This document shows positions 19,901 through 27,099 of a stretch of 64,000 bases of DNA, one piece after another. The number at the start of each line of letters is the position of its first letter. Positions within the stretch are counted from its first letter, which is position 1. The stretch is from Chloroflexi bacterium 44-23 (GTDB lineage: Bacteria > Chloroflexota > Anaerolineae > Anaerolineales > Anaerolineaceae), in the NCBI GenBank assembly GCA_001899005.1, contig MKUW01000013.1, forward strand, positions 186,001-250,000, read 5' to 3'. The notes below the pieces were generated by a model. It searched no databases. It saw only the letters and a program-made list of their open reading frames with translations, and was not told the DNA's origin. The translations under genes and the position numbers were made by a program.

Positions 19901-22854
19901 GTCACGGCTAAAATAATTGCATGTAATACCGATATAAGCATTTTCTGCCAACCGATATTTTTGCGATTTTGAATTCTGAAGATATGTGCCGTTTGGGCTG
20001 CAGTGGTCCATTGCAAAAGTCTTTTATGGCTGAAAAATAGGCGGTAAAGTGTGGTAAGAATAGCGTCAATGGAAATGTAACTTTCATATACGATGAAAGT
20101 TATTGCCAGGAGCCAACGCAAAAAAGTACGTCCAAGCGGCTGTAAAGCCAGGTTGAAATGTTCCCCCCCAATGATTTGTAACGCACTGTGGGTAATTCCA
20201 GTCAACAATGGAATTGCAAGTGCAAGAGCCAGGGTAGAAGCCCACAAAAAGGTCAAGCCCGGGAAAAAAAGTAAGCCGAAACTAAATATGAATAATAATG
20301 CTGGTGCAAGTAAAGAACGGCGTAAGTTATCAAAAATCTTCCAACGGTCAATTATGTTAAACCCCATGGTTTTTTGGTTTGGTTTAAACAACCAGGGTAA
20401 AAGTTGCCAATCCCCTCGAATCCATCGCCGCTGCCTTAAAATCATGGCAATATAATTTGGTGGGTAATCCTCGACCATGGTGATATCTGTGACCAGTCCA
20501 GCGCGACCCATGTTGCCTTCCAGCAAGTCGTGACTGAGTATACTGTTTTCAGGAATTTTCGTACCGATACTTTGTTCAAATGCATCCACATCATAGATAC
20601 CTTTGCCCACATAAATTCCTTCACCAAAAAGATCCTGATAAGCATCGGAAACCGCCAGTGTATACAAATCCAACCCCGCATCTCCAGCAAATATGCGTGT
20701 AAACCAGGATTGATTCGCACTTTTCGGGTGTATCTCCATTCGCGGTTGTAGGATGGTGTACCCCGAGATGACTCTTCCATTTTTCTCTGAAAAAACAGGC
20801 TGGTTGAGCGGGTGAGCCATAGTGCCTACCAGCCGTTTGCCAGCCCCGATTGGCAATATGGTGTCTGAATCCAGCGTAATGACGTATTGAATGTGATCCA
20901 ACAAACCATTATTTATTTTTAAATCATCTCTCAATGAAATAAAGGTATGATCGCTAGAACCTCGCAGTAGTCCATTCAGCTCGTGTATTTTTCCACGTTT
21001 ACGTTCCCAACCCATCCATTTCCCTTCGGAAGGATTCCACAATCTTTTGCGGTGAAAAAAGAAGAAGCGGCGGAAGGATTGAGTCTGATTTTGTACTTTC
21101 GTCACTGGATTATCGTTTTGGTTGGTTGAGACCATAACAGGTAAATGAGCATACTTTTGGTTAAGATCTTCGATCATCTTATTGCCATATATAATAAGAT
21201 TTTCATCTTCAGGGCGGGTTTCTTGATCTGCATCGCCAAAATCAGTTAAAATAGCAAACTGAAAACCTTGTTCCGGGTTTCGCAAATAATGCATTTCGAT
21301 TTGGTTTACCAATGAGTTAATATCCCGGTACGAAGAGATCATTCCTGGAATAACTACCATTGTGCTGTTTTGCACGGGGAGCTTCCGCTTAAATTCCATC
21401 TTTGGCAAAATACTTGGTGGAATAATCAACGTAATAATCCAATTGACGAAGCTGGTGGCAATTGTTAACGCAGGTATGGTCATTGCCAGACCGACTAAAA
21501 TGGCAGCTATCCATAAGAAAGGTGTTCCACCGATTTTATTGACAAGCTCCCAGCCATTATTTGCGTGCTGGGCGAAATTGCCATGAAGTAAATTGAGTGG
21601 ATCAGCAAGTAGGGCTAAAAATACCAGTAACAATATTGTTAAGAAAAGCACTGACGTCAAGTAAACAGCACTCGCATGCTTTTTGATCCAATTTAAAAAA
21701 GCAATTCTTGTAGGGGGGCGGTAGCCAATATTTTCCGCGAAAAGATGTTGATATTTGCCAATAAGAAACTCGCCGATGTGAATACCTTTTCCGGGATGAG
21801 GATATTCTTCCGGGAAATTTATTATTTCCTTTTCACGAATCGAATCTGAGTTCTTCTGCGAACTCTCTTTAGACAAATCTGATGTTTGAAGAGGAGGCTG
21901 ATTTGCGTATAAAGGATCTGCTGCTGTTTTTAAAAGAAAATAGGCCAGGTCAATTTCCGTATACCCACTACCACGTGCCAATTCTTCAAGTTTGGCACGG
22001 TAAAGATCGCGGGTTTTGAAATCCATAGCTGTATATACGGCTGCCGGATCTTTTCTTAATAAAGAATCCACCAGGCTGACGGATTCGAAAAAATCATTCC
22101 AATTTATTTCCGAGATTGCCCTGAGACTGAGAATAATATTGGCAATACGATTACTTATGTTGATTTCCTCGGTGTTTTGAGGGGAAGCTTTCAAAGGATG
22201 TTTTATTTTGGTTAGTATTGGGTGAACTTTTGGTAGAAGCGGGCTGGTGGTTGGTTCAATGATCAATAGCAGGGCCTCAGCCAGGTATTCCAGTAAACAA
22301 TAACGCAAAAATATTGGCAATGCCCAAATTTCCGCCATTGTTAGCGGCATCTCTTTTTGCAGACCAATCATAACTTGTTCGATTGCTACAGAATCAATCA
22401 GTAAATTTTGATAAGCCAATACATTTTTAGCAATCCCGTAAATGCGGGGAAGTCCACGATAAATTCCGGAATTTGCTTTCGGAAGATCATAATAAAATCC
22501 TCCTGAAAGATCTTCTTTTATTTGCCGAATAGATTGACGAATTACATAAAAATTGTCCAGGATCCATTCGGATGCGATGGAAAGGCCAACTTCTGCCAAT
22601 GTTGCCTTGTTAAAATAGTGATAGGCCTCCTCGATCCAATATTGAATGTCCCCTAAGTCCTTAAGTAATAATGCATGGGCTACCAGGTCGCTGCCTGCTG
22701 AAGATTTTTTTTTAGAACTTACAAGCGTTACATTCAGCAAATTTGCGGCGAGAAGGTGAATTAACTGTTCTTTATTTTCAATCCAAGAATTATTATCCGT
22801 GTCTTTGTCGCTTGGTTCTGCGGCGGGTGATGAAATAGATTTATTGTTAACCAT
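13903..22854 (-). CDS. cyclic beta-1,2-glucan synthase (NdvB/Cgs type; GT84 + glucoamylase-like + GH94)
   Basis: A 2983-residue membrane enzyme, close to the about 2800-2900 usual for NdvB/Cgs. Order: hydrophilic N-terminal domain; membrane helices near 410-490; GT84 glycosyltransferase with DSD (near 661) and RQRRWIRGDWQ (near 810) for UDP-glucose polymerisation; more helices to about 1020; glucoamylase-like domain (HIGFNLDAG near 1425, GISESGFYRFDSG, MAHHQGML); two carbohydrate-binding/beta-sandwich regions; and a GH94 phosphorylase-type domain (FRDQLQDVLAL near 2531, WNDGLNRVGEEGRGES near 2660, GGWTWYTGSAAWLYRLG). The family makes and sizes cyclic osmoregulated periplasmic glucans. The ATG at 22854 shares its A with the TGA of the stress-protein gene (TGATG), giving translational coupling. 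Confidence 0.93.
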   Translation of the reverse strand: MVNNKSISSPAAEPSDKDTDNNSWIENKEQLIHLLAANLLNVTLVSSKKKSSAGSDLVAHALLLKDLGDIQYWIEEAYHYFNKATLAEVGLSIASEWILDNFYVIRQSIRQIKEDLSGGFYYDLPKANSGIYRGLPRIYGIAKNVLAYQNLLIDSVAIEQVMIGLQKEMPLTMAEIWALPIFLRYCLLEYLAEALLLIIEPTTSPLLPKVHPILTKIKHPLKASPQNTEEINISNRIANIILSLRAISEINWNDFFESVSLVDSLLRKDPAAVYTAMDFKTRDLYRAKLEELARGSGYTEIDLAYFLLKTAADPLYANQPPLQTSDLSKESSQKNSDSIREKEIINFPEEYPHPGKGIHIGEFLIGKYQHLFAENIGYRPPTRIAFLNWIKKHASAVYLTSVLFLTILLLVFLALLADPLNLLHGNFAQHANNGWELVNKIGGTPFLWIAAILVGLAMTIPALTIATSFVNWIITLIIPPSILPKMEFKRKLPVQNSTMVVIPGMISSYRDINSLVNQIEMHYLRNPEQGFQFAILTDFGDADQETRPEDENLIIYGNKMIEDLNQKYAHLPVMVSTNQNDNPVTKVQNQTQSFRRFFFFHRKRLWNPSEGKWMGWERKRGKIHELNGLLRGSSDHTFISLRDDLKINNGLLDHIQYVITLDSDTILPIGAGKRLVGTMAHPLNQPVFSEKNGRVISGYTILQPRMEIHPKSANQSWFTRIFAGDAGLDLYTLAVSDAYQDLFGEGIYVGKGIYDVDAFEQSIGTKIPENSILSHDLLEGNMGRAGLVTDITMVEDYPPNYIAMILRQRRWIRGDWQLLPWLFKPNQKTMGFNIIDRWKIFDNLRRSLLAPALLFIFSFGLLFFPGLTFLWASTLALALAIPLLTGITHSALQIIGGEHFNLALQPLGRTFLRWLLAITFIVYESYISIDAILTTLYRLFFSHKRLLQWTTAAQTAHIFRIQNRKNIGWQKMLISVLHAIILAVTLTILTIMASSGEPLSLMLAGVVLLLWLLSPIIVYWLNRPIDIQVAPLKIDEISLLRQVARRTWSFFERFVGPEDHWLPPDHYQETPGAIVAHRTSPTNIGLLLTSTLAAYDLGYLNHFGLVARLEMSMESLSQLERYRGHFLNWYNTLSLEPLNPRYVSTVDSGNLASCFIITDQACKKMPSEYVIRWELWQGYLDSLTNLSNILLTIRGVEFRKQIRALTQAISDLQIEIRAIQSKPDQWFPLFLYVIEDFWPKLSNQLLDLITTSKIAFDHGNLMELKTITTHIGQHQQAVQRNIADLLPWVPFLLHIPPELKEPDNVAILSQLTEILPGNLKLNEIKVKTSQATPLINALLMNVRSQANPTLKNLSAPNPVFGTVPPDAKNWLKALKAQLQLAGQNAEKIITQYKRISQSANKFVEEMDFRFLYSPHRRVFHIGFNLDAGILDSNYYDLLASEARIASLIAIAKRDVPQSHWVYLSRPVTRVENINTLLSWSGTMFEYLMPPLFLRSYSRTLLADSVLGAVKHQIAYAKSKGVPWGISESGFYRFDSGQSYQYRAFGVPGLGFKRGLDEDLVIAPYASIMAIAIDPKAVIKNLNDLIDHKMFGLYGFYEALDFTESRLLVNEDAAIVGEYMAHHQGMLIMALDNYLHGDIMVNRMHADTRIQSVELLLQEQVPPVTVIQGTGTEDVQSISRFEKVITSIPPWKVPVNTAIPQMHILSNGNFEVLISNMGSGYLKWRETDLTRWQPDPVLDPWGTWIYIQDQTESYKDSGKIWSAAYQPLPGEAENMQVSFHAHMVVFRRVVNQLVSAMEVAVSPDDPVEIRKISIQNNSNQIRNLRITSYGEVILAPQATDAQHPAFNKLFIESEYVESQGLQIFSRRPRSKTEAPLLMGHMLISKNNDLKVRHESNRNLFIGRGHDMRDPRALLSPDYLSGSTGATLDPVFALGAEVTLNAHENLQIAFLTFAGESREDLIYLADQYKTWSLIERSFHQADINSQSELNKVGLGKTKLEDILKTLSALLFSYKEVRAPAEILAANRLGQSALWRFGISGDLPILLVTLKDNTHLDILREALLIFKYLRSRNFKIDLVILNQQFTNYGAELNGLISRLIHRTNSDNFLNLSGGIYTLYYDHMKSEEITLLQSTAGVILRGENGPLAKQIPDYSVPVHHLPQFSPSLQAPADLSLASHDPGNLQFFNGYGGFSKDGKEYHILFEPGKETPAPWVNVIGYQHFGFMVSESGSQTTWAINSGENRLTPWFNDPVCDPTGEALYLRDEETGQYWSPTPSPAGPDEPFLIRHGAGYTVFEHQSHRLIHKLTVYASPSDPVKIIRLQLSNLADHTRRITATQYIEWVLGTTRARNCAFIIPEYDFETESLLARNPYNSEFDPRTAFLSASKSIHGMTADRTEFLGRAGTMKAPKALERLGLERRITTGEDPCAVLQVHVDLEVNASQEIYFILGQADNRKQAIELINKYHKFDAVEQALTETIDFWDQMLESIQVQTPDDAMNLLLNRWSLYQVLSCRIWGRTAFYQSSGAYGFRDQLQDVLALLPIKPEITRNQILRAAAHQFEEGDVLHWWHPPTGRGVRTRISDDLLWLPYVTAHYITVSGDYSILDEEISYIHGAILAEGEGDRYGYYETTQHAFSLYDHCLRAIEKGCTKGIHNLPLIGSGDWNDGLNRVGEEGRGESTWLAWFLVDVLNRFAVIVEKHGDQTKADELRQKANLYAQAVEENGWDGDWYLRGYYDSGKPLGSHANLEGQIDSIAQSWAVISAGGEPQHSRTAMNSVFERLVRPEDRLILLFTPPFDETPQDPGYIKGYLPGIRENGGQYTHAAVWTAWAFCNLEDGNSANQLFEILNPILQADDKEKIEVYRVEPYVVCADIYSVEPYVRRGGWTWYTGSAAWLYRLGVEGLLGFQKEGETLRFAPVIPESWDSYKVIYHYGKSTYHITVENPQHGQTGVAKVVMDGKPLPAKEIILKKSGGDHTVTITIGQKEGS

Positions 22855-23918
22855 CAAGAGCGACTCCCACTTTGCAATGCTGCAATTTCAGCTTTACAAG
22901 GTACGGCCCGCGAAGGCGGAATATCCTGAATAATGAGGACGGGTCTCGAGCCTACCTCCATAATATCTCTGGCAACACTTCCGTAGGGATGAAGGTTACT
23001 GCCAGTGTAGCCATGTGCAGCGATTACCGTTAGATCAACTTTTTCCTCTTCGGATAACTTTTGTAAAACTGCAGAGACACTGCTGTCTTCGATAATTTCG
23101 ATCTCACTGGGAACAGATAATTGCTCTTTAATGCGTGTAAGATATTCGCGTACTGCTGTGTGGCTGAGCTCCATAAATTTTGCGAGAAGCGCTTGTACTT
23201 CTTCACTATGAGGCGTGGGGATTGGTAATTCCGGCGGCCGGATGACAGTTGTCAGCAACAACTTGGATTCCGGAAATTTCTCTTGGGTCTCAAGATCGCT
23301 TTTTTTGATGGCTTTTGGATTTACTAGTTCATTTCCGCCTCGGACTAGTGCTAGACCTGCTGAAAATACACACTCAGCCCGGCTTGAATTGTCAAGTGGC
23401 ATTAAAATCCGTTCATAATGAACCGGGCCTTCTTTTGTTTCTTTTTCTTCAAATGATCGTACTAATAAAATTGGCAAGTAAATTTTTTGGATAACCTTCT
23501 CAGTGACACTGCTTATATTCCAGCGTGAAAACCCACCCCAACCATGCGTACAAATCACTAATAAGTCGATTTTTTCATTATGAGCAAAATTGACGATACT
23601 TTCGGGAGTTTTTCCTTCACGTATGGCATATTCAACCTTACGCGCACGCGTTTTATTATTGCTTTTATCTGCTTTATCCTTGTCTATTCTTTTCGAAACC
23701 TTGGGTAAAATTTCCTGTAAGTATAATTCTGCCTCACTTTTTCTAATTTGCCATGATAATGGGTCGATTGCCTGCGGCTGATTTTGTGTTTGGGCAGGCT
23801 CAATAACCCGTAGAAGAACGATAGTTGACCCAAATATCCGAGCGAAGAACTCAGCATGCGGTAGAGCCCGCTCAGCAAATTCTGATCCATCCAGGGGCAC
23901 TAATATTCTTTCAAACAT
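22854..23918 (-). CDS. tandem universal stress protein (two UspA domains)
   Basis: 354 residues with two Usp folds, about 1-150 and 165-340. The first begins ERILVPLDGSEFAERALPHAE and ends in THGWGGFSRWNISSV, where the last Gly of the ATP-binding G2xG9xGS pattern is replaced. The second begins YERILMPLDNSSRAE and keeps the full pattern in HGYTGSNLHPYGS, so probably only the second half binds ATP. First gene of a two-gene operon with the giant glucan synthase, which suggests glucan production under stress. The start has AAGGAG. Confidence 0.9.
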   Translation of the reverse strand: MFERILVPLDGSEFAERALPHAEFFARIFGSTIVLLRVIEPAQTQNQPQAIDPLSWQIRKSEAELYLQEILPKVSKRIDKDKADKSNNKTRARKVEYAIREGKTPESIVNFAHNEKIDLLVICTHGWGGFSRWNISSVTEKVIQKIYLPILLVRSFEEKETKEGPVHYERILMPLDNSSRAECVFSAGLALVRGGNELVNPKAIKKSDLETQEKFPESKLLLTTVIRPPELPIPTPHSEEVQALLAKFMELSHTAVREYLTRIKEQLSVPSEIEIIEDSSVSAVLQKLSEEEKVDLTVIAAHGYTGSNLHPYGSVARDIMEVGSRPVLIIQDIPPSRAVPCKAEIAALQSGSRS

Positions 23919-24214
23919 ATCTCGTTCTCCTTTATAGTCATCACCAAAAAATTTGATTGGAATTAAGTATTAAAATATTTCATTCTTTATTTCTGTTGCC
24001 ATTCAATTTCTTTCATTCTCGTTCACAAAGACTTTGAATTCCCTTCTTCCATGTCTTTCGCCATGTGTGAGATGGCATTATTAAATGTTTTGAGAAGATA
24101 GGATAAATGGCTTCATACAGAAACGAGAAAAGTCATTAATTAACCCAAATCATAAATTTTCTTCTGCTTTAACCATAGCGCTTTAAATCATCATCTGCAA
24201 GTAGGCATACACCT

Positions 24215-24580
24215 ATTTTGATACTTTAATTGAAACCGATGGTAACTTCTGGATCACTGCCATGGGGAGATTCGGCTAAACTTCCGAAAGCCAGTATTCG
24301 AGGATGGAATAGCATTGCTCAATGCAGGCCAGTCGCAGGGTGTGTTTGTATCGCGCCAACTCAACACATATTTATGGTATGAGTCGGAGCAGCCGGCTGA
24401 TGGGCGAAGCATCCGCGCTGGGTGTGTTTTTTCAAGATAGAATGTTTTCCCGGATGCTTCGCCCTTACGAGAGATCTCACGTGAAAGAGACATAATACCC
24501 CTCGGAATGAAAGCCTTTTGACTTTTATTCTTAAGTAAGTTCGTAACGCACCAAGCTATCAATCCTTTTTGTTATGAGTA
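24215..24580 (+). repeat. interspersed repeat X, copy 2 (full length)
   Basis: A full unit: left end ATTTTGATACTTTAATTGAAA, then a flank with GTAGGGTGTGTTTGT-like sequence, the 63-bp core at 24402-24464 (arms GGGCGAAGCATCC and GGATGCTTCGCCC), GAGAGATCTCAC, ACCCCTCGG, and right end AGTAAGTTCGTAACGCACCA. The core centre has the standard orientation. Confidence 0.8.
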
Positions 24581-24660
24581 ATAGCGAATTGTAAAATCAT
24601 TAACACGGTGATCCGGGAATTGGTGGGGAAATCCCTAACCGATTCTAGGAAGCCTCCCCA

Positions 24661-24689
24661 TTGAGAATATGAAGGCACTTCTCTATGAT
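24661..24689 (+). promoter_or_regulatory. sigma70-type promoter of the small stress-protein cluster
   Basis: TTGAGA (24661-24666), a 17-base spacer and TATGAT (24684-24689) stand about 43 bases ahead of the first ATG at 24732. It immediately follows the end of the repeat copy. Confidence 0.55.
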
Positions 24690-24731
24690 GAAGCTAGGAA
24701 AAATCAAAGTTAGTGTAAAAGGAGGAAAAAA

Positions 24732-25100
24732 ATGAGTAGCGATTTTGAAGTTCCACGCTTTTTATCAGCCAGTACGATTAATGGTACTCCTGTTGAAAAT
24801 AGAAGAGGAGAACATCTTGGGAAAATTGAAGAACTAATGATCGATTTGAACAATGGGCTTGTAAACTATGCTGTCCTCTCCTTTGGGGGATTCTTGGGGA
24901 TGGGTGATAAATTGTTCGCGATTCCATTTGACGCACTCGATTTCGATACTGTTAACGAAAAAGTGATTTTAGATGTTGATAAAGAAATATTGGAAAATGC
25001 CCCCGGTTTTGATAAAGAGCATTGGCCGGATACGACAGAGCATGCCTGGTTGGTGGACGTCTATGATTACTATGGCTATCAGCCGTATTGGAACTACTAA
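24732..25100 (+). CDS. PRC-barrel domain protein
   Basis: 122 residues. The N-terminal about 80 residues are a PRC barrel: STINGTPVENRRGEHLGKIEELMIDLNNGLVNYAVLSFGG, shown here only as landmarks VENRRGEHLGKI (residues 21-32) and VNYAVLSFGGFLG. PRC barrels occur in RimM and photosynthetic reaction-centre H subunits; stand-alone ones are linked to stress. The C-terminus is Tyr-rich (YDYYGYQPYWNY). Cytoplasmic, no signal. A strong AAAGGAGG precedes the ATG. First gene of a dense stress cluster. Confidence 0.85.
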   Translation: MSSDFEVPRFLSASTINGTPVENRRGEHLGKIEELMIDLNNGLVNYAVLSFGGFLGMGDKLFAIPFDALDFDTVNEKVILDVDKEILENAPGFDKEHWPDTTEHAWLVDVYDYYGYQPYWNY

Positions 25101-25131
25101 ACAATCGTAAATAATGGATAAAGGAGAAAAT

Positions 25132-25296
25132 ATGTTAGGTCTCAGTATTACATTACTAATAATTGCATTAATCGCTGCGCTGCTCGGTTTTACAGGTATT
25201 GCGGGGGCAGCCGTCGGGATTGCAAAGATCGTTTTTGTTGTATTTCTCGTGTTGTTTGTCGTATCACTTTTATTTGGACGCCGTAGGGTTGTTTAG
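25132..25296 (+). CDS. DUF1328 (YtjA-family) small membrane protein
   Basis: 54 residues, two membrane helices: [19 protein letters not shown] and [19 protein letters not shown], ending in the positive RRR tail. This length and layout match DUF1328. An upstream in-frame ATG at 25114 is rejected because AAAGGAG (25120-25126) lies between it and the ATG at 25132 and clearly serves the latter. Function unknown; family members are stress-inducible. Confidence 0.85.
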   Translation: MLGLSITLLIIALIAALLGFTGIAGAAVGIAKIVFVVFLVLFVVSLLFGRRRVV

Positions 25297-25318
25297 CTTT
25301 GTTGAAACTAAAAATGTT

Positions 25319-25348
25319 GGAAGGCAGGTAGATGTCTATCTGCCTTCC
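25319..25348 (+). terminator. strong intercistronic hairpin
   Basis: GGAAGGCAG and CTGCCTTCC form a perfect 9-bp stem, extendable inward through TAG/CTA. It falls between the DUF1328 gene and the 46-residue peptide gene. No T-run follows, so it may slow or process the transcript rather than end it. Confidence 0.5.
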
Positions 25349-25381
25349 AGATAACTTGGTCATTTGAGTTTGGAGGAAGTC

Positions 25382-25522
25382 ATGTTTATCGCCACGATTG
25401 TCGCTTTTATTTTATTCTTTTTATTGACCATTACTCCCGCTATTTATGAGAACAAAAAACCTGAGTATTCAATAGTCATAAGTGACGAGAGGACCATAAA
25501 CCTCAAAGGAAGGTCGAAATGA
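25382..25522 (+). CDS. 46-residue single-span membrane peptide (unrecognised)
   Basis: A short gene easily missed. ATG at 25382 preceded by TTTGGAGGAAG, a strong ribosome binding site. One hydrophobic segment (residues about 2-20, IATIVAFILFFLLTIT) then a polar tail rich in charge. Its TGA overlaps the ATG of the next gene (ATGA, 25519-25522), which strongly suggests real translation and coupling to the YggT-like protein. No family recognised. Possibly a small regulatory or accessory membrane peptide. Confidence 0.6.
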   Translation: MFIATIVAFILFFLLTITPAIYENKKPEYSIVISDERTINLKGRSK

Positions 25523-25965
25523 GTGAGCTAAATAATCCGCAACATGTTGACCGTATTGAAGAAGTGCGTGTTCACAATCAACCCGGTTACCAACAGAAAA
25601 CGAAGATAGTTGAAAACCAAAATTCAAATCGGCGTCTGGCAGTCAGTAAAGTCACCCAGTTAATCTGGTGGTTGTTTGGAATTCTTGAAGCGCTGCTTGG
25701 TCTGCGCATTTTGCTGAAACTAATGGCTGCCAATCCAGGCTCTCCCGTTGCCAACCTGGTATACAAAGTCACTGATTTATTTCTGTGGCCGTTTGCGGGA
25801 TTGACAATTGTGCCAGAAGCGCAAGGAATAATTCTGGAAATCCCGACTATCATTGCATTTTTTGTTTATGCATTGATTGCCTGGGCTTTGGTACGGTTAA
25901 TCTGGATAATCTTTTATCAACCATCTTCACGATCTGTTCAAACGGTTGAACGTGAAGATTATTAA
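25519..25965 (+). CDS. YggT-like membrane protein
   Basis: 148 residues. A hydrophilic N-terminus of about 45 residues is followed by about three hydrophobic segments (VTQLIWWLFGILEALLGLRI, the middle FLWPFAGL region, and IIAFFVYALIAWALVRLIW). The layout, with a short loop containing PGSPVANLVYKVTDLFLWPF, resembles the YGGT family (integral membrane, role in osmotic or K+ homeostasis and cell division suggested in some bacteria). It overlaps the upstream 46-residue peptide by four bases. Confidence 0.7.
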   Translation: MSELNNPQHVDRIEEVRVHNQPGYQQKTKIVENQNSNRRLAVSKVTQLIWWLFGILEALLGLRILLKLMAANPGSPVANLVYKVTDLFLWPFAGLTIVPEAQGIILEIPTIIAFFVYALIAWALVRLIWIIFYQPSSRSVQTVEREDY

Positions 25966-25982
25966 TTGGAAAGGATAACTTT

Positions 25983-26282
25983 ATGATTGAAGTCAGTGCA
26001 AAAGAATTAGGTGTTGAGAATTGTAGTTTCGTAGCACGGGGAATTACTGCAGGGGATGTCATCGAAGAAATGTTTGATCATTTAGAAAAAAAACACGATT
26101 TTAATATGCCAGATGCGGAAACCACCCTTGAAATGTATATGACGGATTTGGAAGAGTATGATCTTAACAATGTTACGGCACTAAATACAGAATTACCGCT
26201 CGATGAAGGTGTTAAACTGATTGTTCAACGTCTGAAAGAAAAATTGAATTTGTCAGCTACCCCATCTGATTACAGAGGGTGA
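25983..26282 (+). CDS. DUF1059 domain protein
   Basis: 99 residues. The N-terminal half shows the DUF1059 pattern: KELGVENCSFVARG (residues 7-20), AGDVIEEMFDHLEKKHDF with a C-terminal His pair, close to the family's xCxFxAxG...H..H layout. The remaining about 45 acidic residues (MYMTDLEEYDL...) are not part of the standard domain. Cytoplasmic, function unknown. It overlaps the long-frame start of the next gene, but that gene's true start is 26300. Confidence 0.75.
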   Translation: MIEVSAKELGVENCSFVARGITAGDVIEEMFDHLEKKHDFNMPDAETTLEMYMTDLEEYDLNNVTALNTELPLDEGVKLIVQRLKEKLNLSATPSDYRG

Positions 26283-26299
26283 TGGGAAAAGGAGTAAAA

Positions 26300-26578
26300 A
26301 TGACACTATCTGGTTTTCTTATTTTATTGTTAATAGCGGCCATTGCGGGGGCGTTAGGTCAGGCCATCTCCGGTTATTCACTGGGTGGTTGTTTAATGTC
26401 CATCGTGGTAGGTTTTGTTGGCGCATTTTTAGGTTTATGGATTGCGCGGCAATTAGGTCTCCCTGAATGGCTTGTTATAAATATTCAAGGTGAAAGATTC
26501 CCACTTGTCTGGGCAATTATCGGATCAGCAATCCTATCGATGGTGCTCGGTTTAATTTTAAGGCGTCGTACTATTTAA
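26300..26578 (+). CDS. GlsB/YeaQ/YmgE family stress-response membrane protein
   Basis: 92 residues, three membrane helices with Gly-rich packing: LSGFLILLLIAAIAGALGQA, GGCLMSIVVGFVGAFLGLW and LVWAIIGSAILSMVLGLI, then RRR. This is the transglycosylase-associated family, induced by stress and stationary phase in many bacteria. The in-frame ATG at 26279 is rejected: the AAAAGGAG at 26287-26294 fits the ATG at 26300. Confidence 0.88.
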   Translation: MTLSGFLILLLIAAIAGALGQAISGYSLGGCLMSIVVGFVGAFLGLWIARQLGLPEWLVINIQGERFPLVWAIIGSAILSMVLGLILRRRTI

Positions 26579-26637
26579 TAATTGGGAAGCAGCCAGACGT
26601 ATTTCAAAAGAATTAGAAAAATACTTGGGAGGTAAAA

Positions 26638-26859
26638 ATGAGTAACGATATTCTTAAAGGAAAATGGAAACAATTTCGCGGTAAAGTAAAACAGACATGG
26701 GGAAAATTAACAGATGACGACCTTGATCGAATTGACGGCGCACAGGATAAATTGGCTGGAAGATTGCAAGAACGTTACGGCTACACCAAAGAAAAAGCTG
26801 AGGCACAAATTGCCGATTTTCTAGAACGTATAAGCATTGAAAATAAAAACGAAAATTAA
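26638..26859 (+). CDS. CsbD-family stress protein
   Basis: 73 residues, highly charged and all-helical: LKGKWKQFRGKVKQTWGKLTDDDLDRIDG then GRLQERYGYTKEKAEAQI, the full CsbD signature. CsbD is a general-stress (sigmaB in Bacillus) protein of unknown mechanism. Strong GGGAGG ribosome binding site. Confidence 0.92.
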   Translation: MSNDILKGKWKQFRGKVKQTWGKLTDDDLDRIDGAQDKLAGRLQERYGYTKEKAEAQIADFLERISIENKNEN

Positions 26860-26873
26860 TTTAAGGAGTGGAT

Positions 26874-27029
26874 ATGTTAGGAACAATACTTTTGATTATT
26901 CTGATTTTGGCTTTAATCGGCTCTCTGCCTGTTTATCCGTATAGCCGCAGGTGGGGATATCGTGGAAGCAGCCTGGTTGGGATTTTGCTGTTAATATTAA
27001 TCCTGGCTTTAATTTTTAATTGGATCTAG
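26874..27029 (+). CDS. DUF3309 small membrane protein
   Basis: 51 residues. ATG at 26874 follows AAGGAG. Sequence layout: MLGTILLIILILALIGSLP, then PYSRRWGYRGSS, then a second helix VGILLLILILALIF. This two-helix design with a central Trp-Gly-Tyr motif matches DUF3309. It starts 14 bases after CsbD. Function unknown; typically found beside CsbD or YeaQ in stress clusters. Confidence 0.8.
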   Translation: MLGTILLIILILALIGSLPVYPYSRRWGYRGSSLVGILLLILILALIFNWI

Positions 27030-27056
27030 AAAGCTTAATGCGATTTCATTAATGTA

Positions 27057-27085
27057 GTTCGAGGGCACGCCAAGCGTCCTCGAAC
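27057..27085 (+). terminator. hairpin before the AI-2E-type genes
   Basis: GTTCGAGG and CCTCGAAC pair perfectly over 8 bases around a 13-base loop with further partial pairing. A short TTTCG follows. It may end most transcripts of the small-protein cluster. Confidence 0.4.
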
Positions 27086-27099
27086 TTTCGAGATTAAAT

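Larger units (their letters stand above)
23919..24731. other. 813-base intergenic region between divergent operons
   Basis: Contains a full copy of repeat X (24215-24580), the promoter of the stress cluster (24661-24689), and otherwise AT-rich sequence without an ORF I accept. The leftward promoter of the stress protein/glucan synthase operon must also lie here, probably within 23930-24010, but no clear pair of boxes was found. Confidence 0.5.
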
